This document shows, one piece after another, positions 1 through 8,086 of a stretch of 64,000 nucleotides of DNA. Location of the stretch: NCBI GenBank assembly GCA_023457255.1, contig JAEWMB010000026.1:248001-312000 (forward strand), given 5' to 3'. Both the position numbers and the translations under genes were made by a program. The notes beneath the pieces were generated by a model. The model saw only the letters and a program-made list of their open reading frames with translations, searched no databases and had not been told where the DNA came from. Numbering within the stretch: the stretch's first letter is position 1; every line of letters begins with the position of its first letter. The stretch is from Bacillota bacterium. Its GTDB lineage: Bacteria > Bacillota > Clostridia > Lachnospirales > Lachnospiraceae.

Positions 1-1
1 T

Positions 2-439
2 TATATACCGATTGGCATCATAGCAAGTAAAATCGGACGGAAAAAAACGATATTAATCGGTGTCGGTATGATTACCTTCTCCTATGTATGCGGATGTTTC
101 TTTATTGCGTATTCTCCGCTAATTAATGTGGTGTTTGCAGTTACAGGAATGGGGTGGGCAGCTATCAGTGTAAACTCCTATCCGATGGTTGTTGAGATGA
201 GTAAAGGCTGTGATGTTGGAAAATATACAGGGTATTATTATACGTTTTCCATGACAGCTCAGATTCTAACACCAATTTTATCCGGTGCGTTATTAGAATT
301 TGTATCTTACCGCACATTGTTCCCTTATGCGGTCTTCTTTTCCGCCGCATCGTTTATAACGATGTTATTTGTAAAACACGGAGATGCAAGACCAGAGAAA
401 AAGCAGAAGATGTTGGAAAACTTCGATGCCGAAGATTAA
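2..439 (+). CDS. MFS sugar transporter, C-terminal part (truncated by window edge)
   Basis: The open frame runs in from the left edge and ends with TAA at 439, so only about 145 C-terminal residues are visible. The first visible residues include the MFS inter-helix motif GRKKT (loop of the GxxxDRxGRR/K type), followed by four hydrophobic stretches that would be the last transmembrane helices. The stretch around NSYPMVVEM, GKYTGYYYTFSMTAQ and the following PILSG resembles the last helices of the SLC45/glycoside-cation symporter branch of the MFS. This suggests proton-coupled sugar uptake; the substrate cannot be read from this fragment. A hydrophilic, charged tail (EKKQK) ends the protein in the cytoplasm. 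A strong hairpin follows, so it is probably the last gene of its transcript. Confidence 0.8.
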   Translation, partial: YIPIGIIASKIGRKKTILIGVGMITFSYVCGCFFIAYSPLINVVFAVTGMGWAAISVNSYPMVVEMSKGCDVGKYTGYYYTFSMTAQILTPILSGALLEFVSYRTLFPYAVFFSAASFITMLFVKHGDARPEKKQKMLENFDAED

Positions 440-465
440 AGTTTTATAAATATCGTTTCATTTAC

Positions 466-515
466 GAAGATATTGCGAACACTATATTTGTGTTGTAATA
501 TCTTCATTTTTGTGT
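466..515 (+). terminator. Rho-independent terminator after the MFS gene
   Basis: GAAGATATT at 466-474 pairs exactly with AATATCTTC at 497-505. An inner AACAC (478-482) also pairs with GTGTT (490-494). A T-rich tract follows from 506. It separates the transporter from the downstream phosphodiesterase gene. Confidence 0.75.
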
Positions 516-560
516 CAAAATAGATGGGAACACTTAGGATTTTAGCAGGTGTAAGTAGAT

Positions 561-2459
561 ATGGAAAACGAAAGAAAGAAGACGGAAGAATTAGTGAAAC
601 AATGGTTATCAAAGAACTGGTTAAGTAAACTTAAGAATATAAAAACTTTAATACTGTTTGAATTGATTTATAAAGCCATCTTTTTAATTGTGATGGTGCC
701 TTTAGTTAGTGTGCTCATGAAAGGAACATTAAAACTTTCAGGCTATAGTTATCTCACCTTAGAGAATGTATTTGTATACATAGCATCGCCGGCATCAATC
801 GCTGCAATTGCTTTGCTATTCATTTTGGTTTCTGTGTTTATCTATGTGGAGATGATGTCATTGATTGTTTATTATCATAGTAGTCTAAGATTTCGTAAGA
901 TTAGGATAAGCCATGTGTTTTTTCCTGGTTTATGGGAAGCCCTTCGGCTGATTAAGAGCAAAGGGAGCCGGGCGCTTAATTTTTATGCGTTATTATATTA
1001 TTTTGTGTATAGCTTACCGCTTTTACTGGGAATGATTATGCAGATGAGAATACCCGGCTATCTTTTGGATACGCTTCTTGATTATAAGACGGTAGTAATT
1101 GGTTTACTGTTGCTGCTTATTATTGCAATCTATTTTTTATATCGTGGGATTTTTGTGCTGCATTACTGTAGTTTTGATGAGATGAGTTTTCGTAAGGCTT
1201 ATCAGATGAGTTGTAAAACACTGAAAGGGCATAGTGCTAAGATAGCTTTCACAATGATTGGTTACAATGTACTCTTATGTTTATTTTACATTGCTCTTTA
1301 TTATGCCGTAGTGTTTATATCCGGTTTGATTATCTATCGTACCGTAAGGGAAACCTTGGTGGTAGCAGTATTCCTAACAACATTCGATCAGATTAATCTG
1401 TACTTTTCTTTGATAGCAGGTGTATTATCGATCATTGTAAACTGTGCTATTGTAACTAAGTTATTTCTACAATACAAATTAACAGATATGACTGGAGAGG
1501 CACAGATTCTGGCAATGCAGGAAAGAATATCAGCGGTGGAAGATTCTTTGGTATTTGAAAAACGCAGTCTCTGGTTTCGAATATGTAAAAGCAAGTATAC
1601 AAGAACCGTCGTGATTGTAGGCGGATTATCCTTTGCTTTAGCCGGCTTGTATTTTGGACTTAATGTCAAAAACATTATATTTACAAATCGTGAACCGATG
1701 TTTGGAACAGCGATAACCGCTCACCGAGGATTTTCGTCCGTTGCCCCGGAAAACACCCTGCCGGCCATTCAAGCTGCAATTGATAATCTTAGTGATTATG
1801 CGGAAATTGATGTTCAGGAGACAAAGGATGGAGTTATTGTGCTGCTTCACGATTCGAATCTAAAGCGCACGACTGGGAAAAACCAGTATATTTGGAATTT
1901 AACCTATGAAGAATTAGAAAAAATCGATGCTGGAAAGCGATATGGTAAGGAATTTGAGGGAACAAGGATTCCGATGCTGGAGGAAGTCTTACTCCTTTGT
2001 CAAAATACAATGAAGCTAAATATTGAATTAAAGATAAATAGTCACGAGAAGCAGCTTGTAGAAGAGGTGGTTCGGCTAATTGAAGCCTATGGGATGGAGG
2101 AGCAGTGTATCTTAAGCTCCGCTAATTATGGTGCTTTAGGCCGTGTGAAGGCCTTAAATCCTGATATAAAAACCGGATACATTATGTCTTTTACGTATGG
2201 TTATTTTTATAATTGGGAGAACGCAGACTTTTTTAGTGTAAAATCAAGCTTTATCACAAGAGAAATGATTCGATATGCTCATAGCTATGGTAAAGAGATA
2301 CATGCGTGGACGGTTAACTCGATTGCAGAGATTGAGCGCATGAAGCAGTTAGGGGTAGATAATGTTATTACTGACCAGCCGATTCGGGTACGAGAGATTA
2401 TATATAGTGAGGGATTAAATTCTACATTTCAGGAATTTATCAAGAGTTTGCTAAAATAA
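561..2459 (+). CDS. Membrane-anchored glycerophosphodiester phosphodiesterase
   Basis: This 632-residue protein has two parts. Residues 1 to about 375 are a multi-helix membrane domain of the kind found in GDPD proteins of Firmicutes (GPDPase_memb), ending in a helix just before residue 375. The C-terminal part is a glycerophosphodiester phosphodiesterase TIM barrel: HRG at 388-390, PENT shortly after, EID at about 415-417 and HD at 430-431 are the metal-binding and catalytic motifs of the family, with an IELKI strand further on. The likely reaction is hydrolysis of glycerophosphodiesters, or of lipoteichoic-acid-like polymers, to glycerol 3-phosphate and an alcohol. The catalytic domain follows the last helix, so it could face outside; this is inference. 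The gene stands alone between a terminator and a 263-base gap. Confidence 0.88.
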   Translation: MENERKKTEELVKQWLSKNWLSKLKNIKTLILFELIYKAIFLIVMVPLVSVLMKGTLKLSGYSYLTLENVFVYIASPASIAAIALLFILVSVFIYVEMMSLIVYYHSSLRFRKIRISHVFFPGLWEALRLIKSKGSRALNFYALLYYFVYSLPLLLGMIMQMRIPGYLLDTLLDYKTVVIGLLLLLIIAIYFLYRGIFVLHYCSFDEMSFRKAYQMSCKTLKGHSAKIAFTMIGYNVLLCLFYIALYYAVVFISGLIIYRTVRETLVVAVFLTTFDQINLYFSLIAGVLSIIVNCAIVTKLFLQYKLTDMTGEAQILAMQERISAVEDSLVFEKRSLWFRICKSKYTRTVVIVGGLSFALAGLYFGLNVKNIIFTNREPMFGTAITAHRGFSSVAPENTLPAIQAAIDNLSDYAEIDVQETKDGVIVLLHDSNLKRTTGKNQYIWNLTYEELEKIDAGKRYGKEFEGTRIPMLEEVLLLCQNTMKLNIELKINSHEKQLVEEVVRLIEAYGMEEQCILSSANYGALGRVKALNPDIKTGYIMSFTYGYFYNWENADFFSVKSSFITREMIRYAHSYGKEIHAWTVNSIAEIERMKQLGVDNVITDQPIRVREIIYSEGLNSTFQEFIKSLLK

Positions 2460-2647
2460 TTGGGCAAGTTCAAAGTTACCATACTATTCGTTTAATCGGG
2501 GAATAGAGACTGTGGGATGATTTTCCATGTAACAGGCTGGAAAACATAATAAAAAAACATAATAATTACCACTAAGCGGCGGCATTGAAATACTTGGTAA
2601 AGAGAAGTATAATTGTTGGTGGAAAACTGCTGAGGAAAAGGAATAGT

Positions 2648-2676
2648 TTGACAGCACTTTGTTTGCGGACATAGTT
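2648..2676 (+). promoter_or_regulatory. Possible promoter of the CobW-type GTPase pair
   Basis: TTGACA at 2648-2653 is a consensus -35 box. A 17-base spacer leads to ATAGTT (2671-2676), a poor -10. A slightly better TAATAT lies further down but at the wrong distance. The rest of 2460-2722 shows only a short TTTTCC/GGAAAA hairpin near 2520-2545. I could not recognise a riboswitch or a clear Zur box. Confidence 0.3.
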
Positions 2677-2722
2677 GCTAAGGATAATATAGTGTGCAAA
2701 AGCACTGGAATGGAGGATTACT

Positions 2723-3802
2723 ATGACAAAAATAGACGTTATCTCGGGTTTTCTTGGAGCTGGTAAGACAACCTTGATTAAAAAATTACTAGAGGAAGCC
2801 TTAAAAGGTGAAAAACTTGTTTTGATTGAAAATGAATTTGGTGAAATCGGTATTGACGGAGGCTTTCTAAAAGAAGCCGGTGTAGAAATTACAGAGATGA
2901 ATTCCGGATGTATTTGCTGTTCTTTGGTGGGGGATTTTGGTACGGCATTAAAAGAGGTGCTGGATACGTATCATCCGGACCGGATTATCATTGAGCCATC
3001 CGGTGTAGGCAAATTATCCGATGTGTTAAAAGCAGTGTCCGGTGTATTATCCAAGGATGTAGTACTAAACAGCTACACAGCGGTAGTAGACGTAAAGAAG
3101 TGTAAGATGTATATGAAAAACTTTGGAGAGTTTTTTAATAATCAGATTGAAACTGCAAAAACAATTATACTTAGCCGTACCGGTGATATTACGGAGGACA
3201 AATTAGCAGCAAGCCTTGCGTTAATCAAAGAGCATAATCAAAATGCTTCGATAGTAACTACATCATGGGATAACATCGACGGGAAGCAAATCTTAAGTGC
3301 TATGGAACATCATAATGATTTGATGGATGCTATGCTAAATGAGACAGGTATCTGCAAGGCATGCGGTCATGTTCATGAGCATGGCCACGACCATGAGCAT
3401 AATCACGATCATGAAGGCTGCTGCGGCCACGACCATGAGCATAACCACGATCATGAAGGCTGCTGCGGCCATGGTCACGAGCATGACCATGCTCATGAAA
3501 GCTGCGGACATGACCACCACCACGCAGAGGAAGTATTTACAAGCTGGGGCATAGAAACAGCGCATAAGTATGAGGAAGAAGAACTTAAAAAGGTACTTAC
3601 CGCCCTTTCTGAAGCAGAAAATCTTGGAATTATCCTGCGGGCGAAAGGCATTGTACCATCGGCAGAGGGTGAATGGCTGCATTTTGATTTAGTGCCCGGC
3701 GAATTTGAAGTACGTCATGGAGGAGCAGATTATACCGGAAGAATTTGTGTGATTGGAAGTAAGTTAGATACAAAAGCAATTAGTGATTTATTTCAGGTGT
3801 AG
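2723..3802 (+). CDS. COG0523 (CobW/P47K) GTPase with His-rich metal-binding loop
   Basis: A 359-residue G3E-family GTPase. The Walker A/G1 loop GFLGAGKTT lies at residues 9-17, and the family's CxCC metal-binding motif appears as CICC in SGCICCS near residues 63-69. A histidine-rich segment at about 215-270 contains a tandem 14-residue unit, HDHEHNHDHEGCCG. The CobW C-terminal domain closes the protein. Members of this family insert or shuttle Zn, Ni or Co into target proteins; the loop is rich in both His and Cys, which fits Zn or Ni handling, but the metal cannot be read from sequence. Start chosen at the ATG after GGAGG (about 2712). A second GTPase of the same superfamily follows 27 bases downstream, so they are probably cotranscribed. 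Confidence 0.88.
   Translation: MTKIDVISGFLGAGKTTLIKKLLEEALKGEKLVLIENEFGEIGIDGGFLKEAGVEITEMNSGCICCSLVGDFGTALKEVLDTYHPDRIIIEPSGVGKLSDVLKAVSGVLSKDVVLNSYTAVVDVKKCKMYMKNFGEFFNNQIETAKTIILSRTGDITEDKLAASLALIKEHNQNASIVTTSWDNIDGKQILSAMEHHNDLMDAMLNETGICKACGHVHEHGHDHEHNHDHEGCCGHDHEHNHDHEGCCGHGHEHDHAHESCGHDHHHAEEVFTSWGIETAHKYEEEELKKVLTALSEAENLGIILRAKGIVPSAEGEWLHFDLVPGEFEVRHGGADYTGRICVIGSKLDTKAISDLFQV
3386..3508 (+). repeat. In-frame tandem repeat coding the His/Cys-rich loop
   Basis: Two copies of a 42-base unit (3386-3427 and 3428-3469) encode the same 14 residues, HDHEHNHDHEGCCG. They differ at a single visible synonymous position (AAT/AAC). A third, degenerate copy (3470-3508) encodes HGHEHDHAHESCG. 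The near-identity at DNA level indicates recent in-frame duplication of a metal-binding module. Confidence 0.9.
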
Positions 3803-3829
3803 GAAATTAATGAAAGAATAGGGATTAAT

Positions 3830-4786
3830 ATGGAGATACCAGTTTATTTAGTAAATGGTTTTTTAGAGAGCGGAAAAAGTACGTTTATACTGGAAACCAT
3901 GAAAGACCCGGAGTTTACAGATTCAATTCGAACCTTACTGCTTGTTTGCGAAGAAGGGGAAGTGGAATATGACGAGGCAATGTTAGCAAAGTTAAAGGTT
4001 GATGTAGTTTTTGTGGAAGAGCAAGATAGATTTCATGAGGAATGTATAAAAGGTTATTATGAATCTTATAAGCCCGGGCGGATTATGATAGAATACAATG
4101 GTATGTGGGATACCGAAGAATTTTTAGAGATGGAGTTACCTGAGCCGCTTGCAATGGCTCAGATTATTACCTTAATTGATGCCTCTACCTACCAAAACTA
4201 TATGAGTAATTTTAAGTCTATTATGGTATCGCAATTTAAATATTCCGATACTATTATTGTAAACCGCTGTGATGATTCTACGGATAAGCTTGCAATAAGA
4301 CGAACCATTAAGCCGGTTAATCGTAAAGCTGAGATTATTTACGAGTCTGTGGACGGAGTAACTAGCGATGCAGGGGAAGAAGTGCTTCCTTTTGATATTG
4401 CTGCACCTCATATTGAGTTATGTGATGAGGATTATGGTCTATGGTATCTGCATGCGATGGATAATCCAAAGATGTATCAGGGAAAAACAATCACATTTCG
4501 AGCCATGGTGTATAAAACGGAACGATTTCCCAAAGGGGCATTTGTTCCCGGCCGGTTTGCGATGACTTGCTGTGCCGACGATATTGCATTTATCGGTTTC
4601 TTATGTAAAACAGACTATGCAGGACCGGTAGCTATTGACCGGTTAAAGAATCGGATGTGGATTACGATAACGGCTCAGGTGCGAGTTGAGTATTATAAAG
4701 AGTATCGTGGAAAAGGGCCGGTTCTCTATGCAAAGAAGATTGAAATGGCGGAGGAACCAAAGGAAAAGCTAGTGTACTTTAACTAA
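3830..4786 (+). CDS. CobW-like GTPase fused to a DUF1980/YcgQ-like C-terminal domain
   Basis: A 318-residue protein. The N-terminal part has a G1 loop, GFLESGKST (residues 8-16), and a P47K-like fold pattern (LLLVCEEGE, then IITLIDAST and TIIVNRCDD, the latter as the NKxD-like base-recognition strand). The CxCC metal motif of the upstream GTPase is absent. From about residue 200 the sequence changes character: YQGKTITFRAMVY, PGRFAMTCCADD and WITITAQV resemble the C-terminal half of DUF1980 proteins (YcgQ type), which usually partner with a permease (YcgR) and a CobW GTPase encoded nearby. Here the two parts appear to be joined in one chain. The match to DUF1980 is from memory of its MTCC pattern. 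Probable role: metal handling at the membrane, together with the neighbouring GTPase. Confidence 0.7.
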   Translation: MEIPVYLVNGFLESGKSTFILETMKDPEFTDSIRTLLLVCEEGEVEYDEAMLAKLKVDVVFVEEQDRFHEECIKGYYESYKPGRIMIEYNGMWDTEEFLEMELPEPLAMAQIITLIDASTYQNYMSNFKSIMVSQFKYSDTIIVNRCDDSTDKLAIRRTIKPVNRKAEIIYESVDGVTSDAGEEVLPFDIAAPHIELCDEDYGLWYLHAMDNPKMYQGKTITFRAMVYKTERFPKGAFVPGRFAMTCCADDIAFIGFLCKTDYAGPVAIDRLKNRMWITITAQVRVEYYKEYRGKGPVLYAKKIEMAEEPKEKLVYFN

Positions 4787-4818
4787 GGTGGAATTAACCA
4801 CCAAAAACTAGAAATTGC

Positions 4819-4847
4819 TTGACGAATACAGTATTTTTATTTATAAT
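4819..4847 (+). promoter_or_regulatory. Sigma-A type promoter of the yicC-remA-rpoZ operon
   Basis: TTGACG (4819-4824), a 17-base spacer and TATAAT (4842-4847), followed by about 155 bases of 5' leader before yicC. A short GGTGG/CCACC repeat just upstream (4787-4802) may mark the end of the previous transcript. Confidence 0.75.
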
Positions 4848-4894
4848 GTTTTAGATAATGGCTAATCGTGGCAGTAGGTTAACTAAGAATCACA

Positions 4895-4932
4895 GGAGTT
4901 ACTCCAAAGTGGGAAGAAGTTATTCTTCACCC
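4895..4932 (+). other. Structured 5' leader of yicC
   Basis: Two adjacent inverted repeats lie in the leader. GGAG-TTA-CTCC is at 4895-4905. A longer one, GGGAAGAA paired with TTCTTCACCC (4911-4932), has a four-base loop. No U-tract follows, so it does not look like a terminator. I do not recognise a known riboswitch class. Confidence 0.35.
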
Positions 4933-5009
4933 ATGAAAATATGCTTGTTTAGTAGGAGTGTGAAAGAACGAAGTTTTTTTATGCTTATCACGAGAGGAAT
5001 TGGGCTGAT

Positions 5010-5888
5010 ATGTTAAAAAGTATGACCGGCTTTGGTAGATGTGAGATTGATACCGGGGAACGAAAGATGATTGTAGAGTTAAAATCCGTCAATCATCGTT
5101 ACCTTGAGATTTCGGTAAAATTGCCTAAGAAATTAAACTTTTTTGAATCTGGTATTCGAAATGTTCTAAAACAATATATTAACCGTGGAAAGGTCGATGT
5201 ATTTATTACATACGAGGACTACACGGAAGGGAAAGCCTGCGTTAAGTATAATGAGGATATTGCAAGAGAATATTACAACGGTCTCGAAAAAATGAGCCGG
5301 GATTTTGGTATAGAAAATGATGTAAGAACCTCTGTTTTATCAAGATTTCCAGATGTTTTTACACTTGAGGAGCAGACCATGGATGAACAGGAACTATGGG
5401 AATTGCTTGAGAATACGGTAAAATCATCTGCTGAAAAATTTGTGGAGACACGAATAGCAGAAGGTGAGCACTTATTGGCAGATATTCATGCAAAGTTAGA
5501 TGGCATGTTAACGATTGTTAATTTTATCGAAGCAAGAGAACCTCAAATTGTATCGGAATATCGCAGAAAGTTGACGGATAAAGTGAAAGAACTGTTAGGA
5601 GAAACCTCCCTTGACGAAGGAGTATTGGCAACAGAGATTACCATATTCGCAGATAAAATTTGTGTAGATGAAGAAACAGTTCGTTTGAAAGCTCATATCA
5701 GCAATATGAAATCTACCTTAAATGAAGCAGTAAATGTAGGAAGAAAGTTAGATTTTATTGCACAGGAAATGAACCGTGAGGCTAATACAATTTTGTCAAA
5801 GGCAAATGATTTGGCTGTATCGAATCATGCAATCGACTTAAAAACTGAAATTGAAAAGATACGGGAGCAGATACAAAACATTGAGTAA
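5010..5888 (+). CDS. yicC: YicC/YloC family endoribonuclease
   Basis: A 292-residue protein of normal length for the YicC family, beginning with the family signature MLKSMTGFGR and SVNHRYLEI near residues 27-35. The C-terminal DUF1732-like region contains AHISNMKSTL and the IAQEMNREANTI signature. Family members are ribonucleases that act in RNA turnover in E. coli and B. subtilis. It heads a short operon with remA (12 bases downstream) and rpoZ, an order conserved in Firmicutes, and is transcribed from the promoter at 4819-4847. The start follows a purine-rich GAGAGGAA. Confidence 0.93.
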   Translation: MLKSMTGFGRCEIDTGERKMIVELKSVNHRYLEISVKLPKKLNFFESGIRNVLKQYINRGKVDVFITYEDYTEGKACVKYNEDIAREYYNGLEKMSRDFGIENDVRTSVLSRFPDVFTLEEQTMDEQELWELLENTVKSSAEKFVETRIAEGEHLLADIHAKLDGMLTIVNFIEAREPQIVSEYRRKLTDKVKELLGETSLDEGVLATEITIFADKICVDEETVRLKAHISNMKSTLNEAVNVGRKLDFIAQEMNREANTILSKANDLAVSNHAIDLKTEIEKIREQIQNIE

Positions 5889-5900
5889 GAGGGGATACAT

Positions 5901-6176
5901 TTGAATAAACTGATCAACATTGGTTTTGGTAATGTAGTAAATGCAGGAAAGATGATTTCCGTAATACGGCCGGACGCTGCTCCGGTAAAGAGAATGGTTC
6001 AGAATGCGAAAGATAGCGGCGACTGTATTGATGCAACTTGTGGCAGAAAGTGCAAAGCGGTTGTTGTAATGGAAACGGGACAGATCGTACTGTCGGCATT
6101 GCTTCCTGAGACAATTGCAAATCGTGTGAACCAACGAGAGAGCTTAGAAGGCGTTGAAGTCCCACAAGCTCTATAA
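5901..6176 (+). CDS. remA: RemA-like DNA-binding regulator (DUF370)
   Basis: A 91-residue protein that starts at a TTG codon preceded by AGAGGGG. The first residues, LINIGFGN, followed by ISVIRPDAAPVKR and IDATCGRKCKA, are the hallmark of the DUF370/RemA family. In Bacillus RemA binds DNA upstream of matrix and osmoprotection genes. In Clostridia the gene is usually part of the yicC-remA-gmk-rpoZ operon. Here the next gene is rpoZ, 37 bases on, with no gmk between. The TTG start is supported by family N-termini that begin a few residues before INIGFGN. Confidence 0.9.
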   Translation: MNKLINIGFGNVVNAGKMISVIRPDAAPVKRMVQNAKDSGDCIDATCGRKCKAVVVMETGQIVLSALLPETIANRVNQRESLEGVEVPQAL

Positions 6177-6213
6177 AATAAATAATGGATTGTCAAGGAA
6201 GGAGAGATGAAAG

Positions 6214-6462
6214 ATGTTACATCCATCTTATAACGACTTAATGCAGGTAGTAAATAGTGAGGTAGAACCAGGAGAGCAGCCGGTAGTTAACAGCCGTTAT
6301 TCTATCGTATTAGCTACGGCAAAACGTGCCAGACAAATAATCGACGGAGCAGGACCGTTAACAGAAAGCGGCTGCAATAAGCCACTTTCTGTCGCGGTGG
6401 AAGAACTTTATAAATCCAAGGTAAAGATTGTAAGCGAAGACGATGAGAATGAAAACGAATAA
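6214..6462 (+). CDS. rpoZ: RNA polymerase omega subunit
   Basis: An 82-residue protein with the omega-family core NSRYSIVLATAKRARQI at about 29-45, followed by KPLSVAVEELYKSKV. Omega binds the beta-prime subunit and helps RNA polymerase assembly. The ATG follows AAGGAAGGAGAG. An acidic tail (EDDENENE) ends it. It is third in the yicC-remA-rpoZ operon, and a hairpin downstream separates it from the signal peptidase genes. Confidence 0.9.
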   Translation: MLHPSYNDLMQVVNSEVEPGEQPVVNSRYSIVLATAKRARQIIDGAGPLTESGCNKPLSVAVEELYKSKVKIVSEDDENENE

Positions 6463-6479
6463 GCTTTAAAAAGTGTGAG

Positions 6480-6520
6480 GGCTGTTGTAAAGATGTCTTA
6501 TAGGACGACTTGCAACAGCC
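6480..6520 (+). terminator. Hairpin between rpoZ and the signal peptidase genes
   Basis: GGCTGTTG (6480-6487) pairs with CAACAGCC (6513-6520), with further pairing inside. The T-run after it is weak (TGTTT), so it may be a leaky terminator. It also argues against the GTG at 6475 as the start of the next gene. Confidence 0.45.
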
Positions 6521-6540
6521 TGTTTCGTGAAAGGAAGACT

Positions 6541-7146
6541 ATGGATAATGACATTAAAATAGAGAAGACAGCAACGGTAAAAAAGGGAAAAGGATTGAAG
6601 GAAGGTAAATCTTTTTTACGTCAGTTAATAGAAACAGTAGCATACTTTATCGTTATATTTTTAGTTGTATTGTTAGTACAGCGCTTTCTGATACAACCTG
6701 TTGAAGTGAATGGAAGCTCCATGGAACCAACTCTCCATAATAATAACCATGTGCTCTTAGAGAAAGTATCTTATAGCATATCAGAGCCAAAACGCTTTGA
6801 TGTCATTGTATTTAGGCCGTATGAAGAGGAAAAAGAGCTGTATTATATCAAACGTGTCATTGGATTGCCGGGAGAAAGCATTCAAATCATGGACAGTGTA
6901 ATTTTTATAAACGGAGAACGTTTGGACGAGAATTATGGATTGGAAAATGTGATTAAAAGCCCGGGGGTTGCCGGAGAAGAAATTATTCTTGGCGAAGAGG
7001 AATATTTTGTACTTGGTGATAATCGAAATAATAGTAAAGACAGTAGAGATCCAAGCGTTGGAGTGGTAAAAAGGGATGCAATCCTGGGGCGTGCATGGTG
7101 TACCATATGGCCCTTTAAAGATTTTGGTGTGGTAAAACATAAATAG
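6541..7146 (+). CDS. lepB: Type I signal peptidase (first of two)
   Basis: A 201-residue signal peptidase I of the Gram-positive Sip type. The start is placed at the ATG at 6541, after AAAGGAAG. The longer frame from GTG 6475 would translate through the hairpin and lacks a ribosome binding site. One transmembrane helix (about 34-52) anchors it, followed by GSSMEPT with catalytic Ser60, YYIKRVIGLPGE with the general base Lys104, and GDNRNNSKDSR near the C-terminus. It cleaves signal peptides of secreted proteins on the outer face of the membrane. A paralogue starts 12 bases downstream. Confidence 0.92.
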   Translation: MDNDIKIEKTATVKKGKGLKEGKSFLRQLIETVAYFIVIFLVVLLVQRFLIQPVEVNGSSMEPTLHNNNHVLLEKVSYSISEPKRFDVIVFRPYEEEKELYYIKRVIGLPGESIQIMDSVIFINGERLDENYGLENVIKSPGVAGEEIILGEEEYFVLGDNRNNSKDSRDPSVGVVKRDAILGRAWCTIWPFKDFGVVKHK

Positions 7147-7157
7147 GTGGTGATAGC

Positions 7158-7754
7158 GTGGAGGATAGGCCAATGGATGGTTATCAGGATTTACAAACAA
7201 AAGTAGAACACGCAGAAGGGAAGAGTTCGAGGAAACGAATTGTGTTAGAAATCTTACTATATATTGCAGCTTTGTTCTTTGCAGCAGTGATTGTGCCAAA
7301 ATACATATTACAAAGGACAGTGGTGGTAGGTGATTCTATGGAAACGACACTGCATAACGGTGAGAATCTATGGGTAGAAAAAATATCCTATCATTTTGAT
7401 AAGTTAAAGCGTTTTGACGTAATTGTATTTTACCCTCACGGAAAAGATGATACAGAATATTATATCAAGCGAATTATCGGTATGCCTGGGGAAACTGTTC
7501 AAATCATTAATGAGAATATTTTTATTGATGGAGAATTACTGGCGGAATCCTTTGGAAAAGAACCGATTAAAAATCCCGGTATAGCTGTGAATCCAATTCA
7601 TTTAGAGGCGGATGAGTATTTTGTGCTTGGTGATAACCGAACGGTCAGCCTAGATAGCCGCTATGAAGAAGTGGGACCGGTAAAAAAAGAAAATATAGGC
7701 GGCAGAGCAATTTTTCGCTTATGGCCGATCAATAAGATGGGACCAATAGAATAA
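7158..7754 (+). CDS. Type I signal peptidase (second of two)
   Basis: A 198-residue paralogue of the preceding protein. GTG at 7158 is preceded by AGGTGG at a good distance. One helix near residues 30-50 is followed by VGDSMETTL, in which the usual proline after SME is replaced by threonine. YYIKRIIGMPGE carries the Lys base, and GDNRTVSLDSR forms the last box. Serine and lysine are both present, so it should be active. The altered P-to-T position suggests a different substrate preference from its neighbour; this is inference. Confidence 0.9.
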   Translation: MEDRPMDGYQDLQTKVEHAEGKSSRKRIVLEILLYIAALFFAAVIVPKYILQRTVVVGDSMETTLHNGENLWVEKISYHFDKLKRFDVIVFYPHGKDDTEYYIKRIIGMPGETVQIINENIFIDGELLAESFGKEPIKNPGIAVNPIHLEADEYFVLGDNRTVSLDSRYEEVGPVKKENIGGRAIFRLWPINKMGPIE

Positions 7755-7918
7755 ATAATACACGGCAGACGATTCAAGAGAGAAAATAGACAGACGCGAT
7801 GCTTAGTCTTACCCTTTCTGCAGCGGCAGATTACCAAATGTAAAATGCACAAAAAAAAGAAAGGAAAAGGAAGAATAATAGTCTAAGTGTTAATTATTAG
7901 TAAAATAATAAAATTCAC

Positions 7919-7947
7919 TTGAAATTATATTACAAATTGGGTAAAAT
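7919..7947 (+). promoter_or_regulatory. Promoter of gapA
   Basis: TTGAAA (7919-7924), a 17-base spacer and TAAAAT (7942-7947). A second -35-like TTGACA at 7982-7987 has no good -10. The rest of the gap 7755-8086 shows no gene and no clear terminator for the signal peptidase operon. Confidence 0.6.
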
Positions 7948-8086
7948 AAAGAAGGATTTTGGTTGTAGTCAAGCTAGGAATTTGACAAAATCTTAACAAT
8001 CCAAGAAATAAATTAATAGCTGTCCACTTTGCTTAGTAGTATATATGACAGTATATTATAAAATTTCATTTAGGAGGAATTTAATC

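Noticed and set aside
2460..2722. Possible cobalamin or nickel/cobalt riboswitch upstream of the CobW GTPase
   Set aside because: No B12-box-like or NiCo consensus could be found; only a weak hairpin is present.
3335..3682. Long minus-strand frame of 115 residues opposite the His-rich GTPase region, and a second + frame there
   Set aside because: Both are by-products of the repetitive His/Asp codons (CAT/GAC read in other frames give Met, Val, Ala runs); no ribosome binding site and no family.
6475..6540. GTG start extending the first signal peptidase by 22 residues
   Set aside because: It lies in the rpoZ hairpin and lacks a ribosome binding site; ATG 6541 has one.
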